Assembly: GCA_036003845.1 (NCBI GenBank)
Contig: DASYRX010000061.1
Span: forward strand, 1 to 64,000
From: DASYRX01 sp036003845
GTDB taxonomy: Bacteria; Gemmatimonadota; Gemmatimonadetes; Gemmatimonadales; Gemmatimonadaceae
Length of the DNA stretch: 64,000 bases
Direction: 5' to 3'
The stretch's first letter is position 1, and every line of letters begins with the position of its first letter. Of the stretch, positions 59,597 through 64,000 are shown piece by piece. Position numbers and translations under genes: made by a program. The notes below the pieces were generated by a model, which did not search any database, was not told the origin of the DNA, and saw only the letters and a list, made by a program, of their open reading frames with translations.

Positions 59597-60523
59597 ATGC
59601 AGCCGAGCACTTGTAAGGCGGATCGGCACCGCCATGCACGAACGACATACCTAACGACTGTAGCGCTGCTCGCCGTTCTTGGCGCGGCCCCCCTGGCTGC
59701 CCAAAACGGGCCGACGGCCGGCGCCGATAGCGCGCTCACACGGGCTCTCGTGGGGCGCAGCGGTGCTTTGCGCGCGCTTTTCGTCCATCCGGCCGAAACG
59801 CCGCGCTTTGAGGTCACCGCGCTTACGCGGTTGTTCGGAGATAGCAGCCATTTGGCGCCTGGGGTATACAGCGCTGTCGACTCAGTGACGCGAGAGCGCT
59901 TTGCGCTCATTTCATTGCTGCCATTCTCGGCGAAACAGGGCTCCCGTATCGGCACGTACCACATCGGGTATTGGCCCGGCGAGCGTCGTGGGACGCAGGA
60001 CGAGCAACCGGCAGGGTTCGTGGAAGTGACTGTTGAGAATCAGGACACGCACGTCTCGGAGCATTTCCGTTTGAAGGATTTCCTCACACACGACCAACAG
60101 CCTGTCTGGCCGAAGTACCTCGTTTTGCGCGAGGAGCTGGTCGAAAAGCTGGAACTTGTGATGCGTGAACTACGCGGCGTCGGCGTGAAGGACCCACATT
60201 TGGTGATCATGTCAGGATTCCGCACACCGCAGTACAACGCGCAGGGGATTCGACGTGGACGCGCACGGGACAGCCGTCATCAATACGGCGACGCGGCGGA
60301 TGTGTACGTCGATGCAAACGGCGATGGCCGGATGGATGATCTCAATCGCGACGGACGCGTGACCAAGGCCGATGCGACGGTGCTAGCGAAGGCATTCGAG
60401 CGCGTGGAGAAGGAGTATCCCGATCTGGTTGGCGGCATGGCGATCTACAAGGCCACTCGCCTTCATGGGCCGTTCGTTCATGTCGACGTGCGCGGCGAAC
60501 GCGCACGCTGGGCTCGCAGCTGA
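59597..60523 (+). CDS. Exported M15-type D,D-/L,D-carboxypeptidase-like protein with EF-hand-like insert
   Basis: The product has 308 residues with a signal peptide (VALLAVLGAAPLAAQ). An N-terminal beta domain (GTYHIGYWPGERR, EHFRLKDFLTHDQQ) is followed by the M15 zinc core: SGFRTPQYN, H228 and D235 in RHQYGDAADV, then H295 in FVHVDVR. Directly after the first zinc aspartate lie two calcium-type loops, D239-A-N-G-D-G and D248-L-N-R-D-G, as in dockerins. It likely trims wall peptides. The stop is coupled to the next gene (TGATG). Confidence 0.82.
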   Translation: MQPSTCKADRHRHARTTYLTTVALLAVLGAAPLAAQNGPTAGADSALTRALVGRSGALRALFVHPAETPRFEVTALTRLFGDSSHLAPGVYSAVDSVTRERFALISLLPFSAKQGSRIGTYHIGYWPGERRGTQDEQPAGFVEVTVENQDTHVSEHFRLKDFLTHDQQPVWPKYLVLREELVEKLELVMRELRGVGVKDPHLVIMSGFRTPQYNAQGIRRGRARDSRHQYGDAADVYVDANGDGRMDDLNRDGRVTKADATVLAKAFERVEKEYPDLVGGMAIYKATRLHGPFVHVDVRGERARWARS

Positions 60524-61542
60524 TGACGAACTACGCCGATCGACGCCGTGAGGCGGCGCGCTCATCGCGCGCCGGTCGTGCGATAAGCATCGCAGTTGCC
60601 ACCTTACTTGCCGTCGGAGCGAGTCTCGCTGCGTCTTCGCCGATGAGTCTCCGTGACTCGATGCTAATGCGGTCGATCGGCTCTATTCGCGCGCGGGCTT
60701 CGCAGCATGCTTTCGGCTGGAGCGGCCGCGTACACATGCGCGTCGCTCTTCCGAACGAGACCGTGGATTACCCGATCGAAATCGCCGGTACGCTCGATTC
60801 GATTTCGTGGCGCTGGGTGCGTGTCGGCGGCCCCGATAGCGCTATGCCGAGCCGCTCGGTAGCTCAGGCGCTGCGCGCCCCCGATCAACCGGGCTTCTAC
60901 AGGCTCGCTCTCGAGACGGCGAGCGGGGCATCACACACGCTGATCGACGGTCCTGCCCTGGCCGTACTCGTTCCTTTCGAAGAAAAGCGCGGGTCGTCGC
61001 TAAATGGTTACCGGATAGGCCGGTACCTCGGCGAGCGGCGATCTGACGGTGAGCGGCCGAGTGGTTTCCTCGAGATCGGACCTAACGATCTGGAACTCAA
61101 AGTGTCCGATCACCTGCGCATGAAGGACTTCCTCACGCATGATGGCAGCACGGTTTGGCCGCGCTATGTCGCGCTCGAACCGGATCTGCTGGATAAACTG
61201 GAGCTCGTTGTCGCGACTATCGCCAATCAGCGCGGCGATCTGGTCGACGCACAGCTCACCATCGACGTACACTCGGGTTTCCGTACGCCGCTGCACAACA
61301 GGCGGCTGCCGAATGCGGCGCAAGACAGCCGGCACCAGTATGGAGAGGCAGCCGATATCGTCATCGACGCGGACGGCAACAGCTACATCAACTCGCGCGA
61401 TATCTCGATCATCGTGAAGGCCGTCGAAGAAGTCGAGCGCATGTACCCTGAGCTCAAGGGCGGCCTCGGCGTCTACTGGCGAGGTGGGTCGTCGTATGTG
61501 CATGTGGACGTGCGCGGCAGGAGCGTTCGCTGGACCAGCTGA
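60523..61542 (+). CDS. M15-type peptidase-like protein, paralogue of the previous gene
   Basis: The product has 339 residues. A membrane-anchoring or signal segment (ISIAVATLLAVGASLAA) is followed by about 100 residues of an extra beta domain, then the shared GYRIGRYLGERR and DHLRMKDFLTHD segments and the zinc core: HSGFRTPLHN, RHQYGEAADI and YVHVDVRG. One EF-hand-like loop survives (DADGNSYINSRD). The pair arose by tandem duplication. A strong terminator follows 28 bases after the stop. Confidence 0.82.
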   Translation: MTNYADRRREAARSSRAGRAISIAVATLLAVGASLAASSPMSLRDSMLMRSIGSIRARASQHAFGWSGRVHMRVALPNETVDYPIEIAGTLDSISWRWVRVGGPDSAMPSRSVAQALRAPDQPGFYRLALETASGASHTLIDGPALAVLVPFEEKRGSSLNGYRIGRYLGERRSDGERPSGFLEIGPNDLELKVSDHLRMKDFLTHDGSTVWPRYVALEPDLLDKLELVVATIANQRGDLVDAQLTIDVHSGFRTPLHNRRLPNAAQDSRHQYGEAADIVIDADGNSYINSRDISIIVKAVEEVERMYPELKGGLGVYWRGGSSYVHVDVRGRSVRWTS

Positions 61543-61570
61543 AACAGCCGACTCTAGTCTTTAGTAGATA

Positions 61571-61604
61571 GGCCATAGCTCTTAACCTTGAGCTATGGCC
61601 TTTT
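61571..61604 (+). terminator. Rho-independent terminator of the cell-wall cluster
   Basis: A perfect 11-base stem (GGCCATAGCTC with GAGCTATGGCC) with an 8-base loop is followed directly by TTTT. It lies 28 bases after the last M15 gene and ends the 57.8-61.5 kb unit. Confidence 0.88.
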
Positions 61605-61618
61605 AGCTTCGGACTACT

Positions 61619-62068
61619 ATGCACCCACACCTGCGCGAACGCATTCTCAAAAAGCTCGAGACCATGGGCGACGACCGCGCCTATCAAATACTCGACTACG
61701 CCGATTTTCTCGAATCGAAGTACGCTACGCCGACGGCGCCGTCACCGAGTCTACTCGATCGATTCACTGACGGCGTTGAGGGGACTCTGCGCGCCGGCAA
61801 GGTCTCGGCGACTGCAGTGGCAGAGACGATGAGCCTACTCAACAAAGCCGTGGGCGTACTCAGCGGAGTGGCCGAGGCGGGGAAGTCTGTTGCGAGCAGC
61901 GCCGTTGGAGTCGCGCAGGGCGTTGCGGCAGCCGGCAAATCAGTCGCCGGCGATTTACGAAACTCGGCGCGCACGCCTGAGCCAAAGGCCGACATTCCGC
62001 CGCGTCCTCCTGAGCCGCCACCGGCGGCGCCGCTGCCACCTCAGCCTGGTGAGAGCGAGCCGGGATAA
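61619..62068 (+). CDS. Small Ala/Pro-rich hypothetical protein
   Basis: The product has 149 residues. The N-terminal 30 (RERILKKLETMGDDRAYQILDYADFLES) form two helices like the DUF2281 type seen in antitoxin-like small proteins; the middle is an amphipathic alanine-, valine- and glycine-rich helix with repeated AGKSVA and GVA units, similar to phasin-like surfaces; the tail is proline-rich (PPRPPEPPPAAPLPP). It has no clear family. It starts 14 bases after the terminator, and guaB follows after 38 bases. Confidence 0.6.
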   Translation: MHPHLRERILKKLETMGDDRAYQILDYADFLESKYATPTAPSPSLLDRFTDGVEGTLRAGKVSATAVAETMSLLNKAVGVLSGVAEAGKSVASSAVGVAQGVAAAGKSVAGDLRNSARTPEPKADIPPRPPEPPPAAPLPPQPGESEPG

Positions 62069-62106
62069 CCACTACCATCATCGGCAGGAGGCGCCTAAAA
62101 TTTGCT

Positions 62107-63654
62107 ATGGCGACCTCCACTCAATCCCCACCGCGGCCCGCTCCATCTGGTAAGCCAGAGAGTGGGCCGTTGCGTTTAGACGACCCGATTCCGATGCTGC
62201 CGCGCGTGCGTGCCGAACACGCGCTGACCTTCGACGACGTTCTGCTCGTCCCGCGACATTCGGTCACGCATCCGCGCGAAGTCAGCACGATCAGCCGCTT
62301 CACCAAAAAGATCGCGCTCAATGTGCCGCTCGTGTCGGCAGCCATGGATACCGTTACTGAGTCCGAGATGGCGATCGCCATGGCGCGCGCCGGCGGTATC
62401 GGCGTGCTGCACAAGAACATGTCGATCGATCGTCAGGCAGCCGAGGTCGATCGCGTCAAGCGTTCCGAAAGCGGGATGATCCTGAACCCGATCACCCTCG
62501 CGCCTAACGCGCTGCTGCGCGAGGCGGTGGCGTTGATGAAGCGCTTCAAGATCAGCGGCGTGCCGATCGTCGATGGCGACGGGCGTCTGGTAGGCATCAT
62601 CACAAACCGCGACCTTCAGTTCGAGCGCAACCTTCAGCGTCCGATCCGTGAAGTCATGACGTCCGTAGGGTTGGTGACGGCTCCAATCGGCACAACGCTC
62701 GACGAAGCGGAACGCATACTTGGCGAGCATCGCATCGAAAAGCTTCCCGTCGTGGACCCTTCGGGACACCTCAAGGGACTGATCACCGTCAAGGACATTC
62801 ACAAGCGTCGCGAGTTCCCGGACGCCAACAAGGACCACCACGGACGCTTGCGCGTCGCGGCCGCGGTCGGGGCTGGCGGGGACTATCTCGACCGAGCAAA
62901 GGCCCTGGTTGGGGCCGGCGTTGATGTTCTGGTGATCGACACGGCGCACGGACACAGCGACGGCGTGCTCACGGCAGTCGATCTCGTTAGGCACGCATTC
63001 CCCGAAGTGGAATTGGTCGCCGGCAACGTCGCGACACGCGAAGGGGCGGAGGCACTCGTCGAGCGCGGCGTGGACGCCGTGAAAGTCGGCGTAGGTCCTG
63101 GGTCGATCTGCACCACACGCGTTGTAACTGGCGTGGGAGTTCCGCAGCTCACCGCGATCCTGGATGCCGTCCAAGGTTCGGGTGACGTCCCCGTCATCGC
63201 AGACGGCGGCATCAAGTATTCAGGCGACATCGTGAAGGCACTCGCTGCTGGAGCGAGCAGCGTTATGATGGGCTCCATGCTCGCCGGCACTGAGGAAAGC
63301 CCTGGTGAATCATTCCTCCTCGAAGGACGTCGCTTCAAGATGATTCGCGGAATGGGATCGCTGTCCGCGATGCAGGATGGCAGCGCCGATCGCTACTTCC
63401 AGGAAGGCGAGATGTCGGCGAAGAAGCTTGTTCCCGAAGGCATTGAGGGGCGCGTGCCTTACAAGGGACCTGTCGGCGATGTGCTGTATCAGATGGTCGG
63501 TGGTCTGCGCAGCGGAATGGGATATGTTGGGTGCGGATCGATCGGTGAATTACGTCTCGACGCGCAGTTCGTGCGCATAACAACAGCGGGTCTGCGCGAA
63601 TCGCATCCGCACGACGTGACAGTCACGAGAGAAGCGCCGAACTATTCGCTCTAG
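62107..63654 (+). CDS. guaB: Inosine-5'-monophosphate dehydrogenase
   Basis: The product has 515 residues; a Pro/Ser-rich 30-residue extension precedes the core. ALTFDDVLLVP starts the barrel; two CBS domains lie at about 115-235; GVGPGSICTTRVV bears the catalytic Cys335; GGIKYSGDIVKALAAGA and MGSLSAMQ complete the phosphate site and flap. It turns IMP into XMP, the committed step to GTP, using NAD+. A copy of the dispersed 3'-end repeat follows the stop. Confidence 0.96.
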   Translation: MATSTQSPPRPAPSGKPESGPLRLDDPIPMLPRVRAEHALTFDDVLLVPRHSVTHPREVSTISRFTKKIALNVPLVSAAMDTVTESEMAIAMARAGGIGVLHKNMSIDRQAAEVDRVKRSESGMILNPITLAPNALLREAVALMKRFKISGVPIVDGDGRLVGIITNRDLQFERNLQRPIREVMTSVGLVTAPIGTTLDEAERILGEHRIEKLPVVDPSGHLKGLITVKDIHKRREFPDANKDHHGRLRVAAAVGAGGDYLDRAKALVGAGVDVLVIDTAHGHSDGVLTAVDLVRHAFPEVELVAGNVATREGAEALVERGVDAVKVGVGPGSICTTRVVTGVGVPQLTAILDAVQGSGDVPVIADGGIKYSGDIVKALAAGASSVMMGSMLAGTEESPGESFLLEGRRFKMIRGMGSLSAMQDGSADRYFQEGEMSAKKLVPEGIEGRVPYKGPVGDVLYQMVGGLRSGMGYVGCGSIGELRLDAQFVRITTAGLRESHPHDVTVTREAPNYSL

Positions 63655-63678
63655 CCGTCAGCTTTAGTCAATGACCCT
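63654..63678. repeat. Short dispersed 3'-end repeat, copy C
   Basis: AGCCGTCAGCTTTAGTCAATGAC starts right at the guaB stop and resembles pieces at 2088 and 6328. All three copies begin just past a gene end. No strong hairpin of its own is seen here. Confidence 0.4.
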
Positions 63679-63818
63679 GTGACGTAGCATTGACAAACGG
63701 CAGGCATGCTCCGAGAATGGCGCCGCTTGCTCATTGGGGAACGGGCGATCGCGGCGAGCGGTCGCCCGCGTCGCATTAGGCGACACCCCGTTTCTCTTCA
63801 AGTCAACGGAGACTCCAC

Positions 63819-64000
63819 ATGGGTCTGTGGACCAAGAAGCCCCTCAACCTCCTGATGCGCGAAGCAGAAGGGACGGGCGAGGCGGTGACGCTTCGTCGCG
63901 CGCTCGGGCCACTGAATCTGACGCTGCTCGGCATCGGCGCGATCATCGGAGCGGGAATCTTCGTGCTCACTGGGAGCGCGGCCGCGCAGTACGCTGGGCC
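63819..64000 (+). CDS. APC-family amino acid permease, N-terminal part (runs off the window)
   Basis: Sixty codons are visible. LRRALGPLNLTLLGIGAIIGAGIFVL is the first-helix region of APC amino acid/cation transporters, and its G-A-G-I-F is the substrate-backbone site; the earlier segment is a cytoplasmic lead (TKKPLNLLMREAE). The closest type is YfnA/CAT-like cationic amino-acid transporters. GGAGA lies 8 bases before the ATG. The rest lies beyond the right edge. Confidence 0.88.
   Translation, partial: MGLWTKKPLNLLMREAEGTGEAVTLRRALGPLNLTLLGIGAIIGAGIFVLTGSAAAQYAG

Larger units (their letters stand above)
532..62991. repeat. Dispersed 7-base word CGTTAGG / CCTAACG (about 110 copies)
   Basis: The word occurs about once every 570 bases by my own reading, mostly with C or G after it (CGTTAGGC). 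Examples: 3011 and 62985 (forward), 36035 and 58320 (reverse). Copies lie in coding sequence of nearly every gene, in the codon frames P-N, L-G, L-T and V-R, and also in gaps. Forward and reverse copies number about 47 and 66. Copies form the stop codons of genes at 24328, 47510 and 55493. The coordinates span the first and last copies only. Confidence 0.85.

Noticed and set aside
532..62991. CGTTAGGC/GCCTAACG as integron attC core sites (consensus GTTRRRY/RYYYAAC)
   Set aside because: The word fits the core-site consensus, but copies are inside ordinary genes, not paired as RYYYAAC...GTTRRRY around cassettes, and no integron integrase is present.
532..62991. The word as a Chi- or KOPS-type polar signal
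   Set aside because: Those are strongly skewed to one replichore strand; here forward and reverse copies are about 47 and 66 and mixed. A milder version cannot be excluded from one window.

Overview
This 64 kb window is a dense, GC-rich bacterial chromosome segment: genes lie on both strands, no stretch without a gene exceeds 300 bases, and I found no rRNA, tRNA, CRISPR array, phage or intact insertion sequence. The gene content best fits a soil-type member of Gemmatimonadota (inference, not proven). Pointers are several 800-900 residue MacB/FtsX-type 'orphan' permeases (ADOP style, one paired with a PadR regulator), a Ser/Thr kinase with a TolB-like propeller, many exported proteins ending their signal peptide in A-x-A-Q, a reaction-centre-type dihaem cytochrome c, and an ATP synthase operon carrying only atpZ/I-B-E-F-H.

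Layout. 1-6.9 kb: partial GMC oxidoreductase, PEP-mutase-like enzyme, lumazine-binding-like exported protein, a PadR-led four-gene operon (PadR, membrane protein, alpha/beta hydrolase-like protein, SDR), cyanophycinase-like peptidase, lipoprotein and GNAT acetyltransferase. 7-14.1 kb: Ser/Thr kinase, permease, MoxR ATPase and BsuPI-like lipoprotein. 14.3-19 kb: ATP synthase membrane-sector operon with unusual RNA structures around atpE, then a cupin and a sugar nucleotidyltransferase. 19-24.3 kb: flavin monooxygenase, M20 peptidase, MFS transporter, dihaem cytochrome and transglutaminase-like protein. 24.3-30.8 kb: ADOP permease/PadR pair, lipid-anchored or membrane hydrolase and CstA peptide/pyruvate transporter. 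30.9-40.2 kb: NAD-type isocitrate dehydrogenase, phosphoesterase, penicillin acylase, TPR-barrel protein and a TPR-glycoside hydrolase. 40.4-47.5 kb: glutaryl-CoA dehydrogenase, LpxR-like barrel, SDR, EtfBA and an EtfD-type Fe-S oxidoreductase, which together make a route from acyl-CoA oxidation to quinone. 47.6-57.8 kb: another permease and a tight eight-gene operon (gpmI, barrel protein, queD-like, fdhD, mobA, mobB, dacB, moeA). 57.8-61.5 kb: a cell-wall cluster with a catalytically degenerate YkuD protein, an intact YkuD L,D-transpeptidase and two M15 peptidases. 61.6 kb to the end: small hypothetical, guaB and the start of an APC amino-acid permease.

The strongest unexplained signal is a short non-palindromic word, CGTTAGG (CCTAACG on the other strand). 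I counted about 110 copies by eye in the window, inside genes of every function, in several reading frames, on both strands, and even forming stop codons. That is roughly ten times or more what the base composition should give. It looks like a genome-wide signal such as a DNA-uptake word or another protein-recognised mark. Other unexplained structures are three G-rich TTAGGG/GATAGGG-like arrays with G-quadruplex form, a 112 bp element with 12 bp perfect terminal inverted repeats, and perfect or near-perfect hairpins between atpE/atpF and dacB/moeA.
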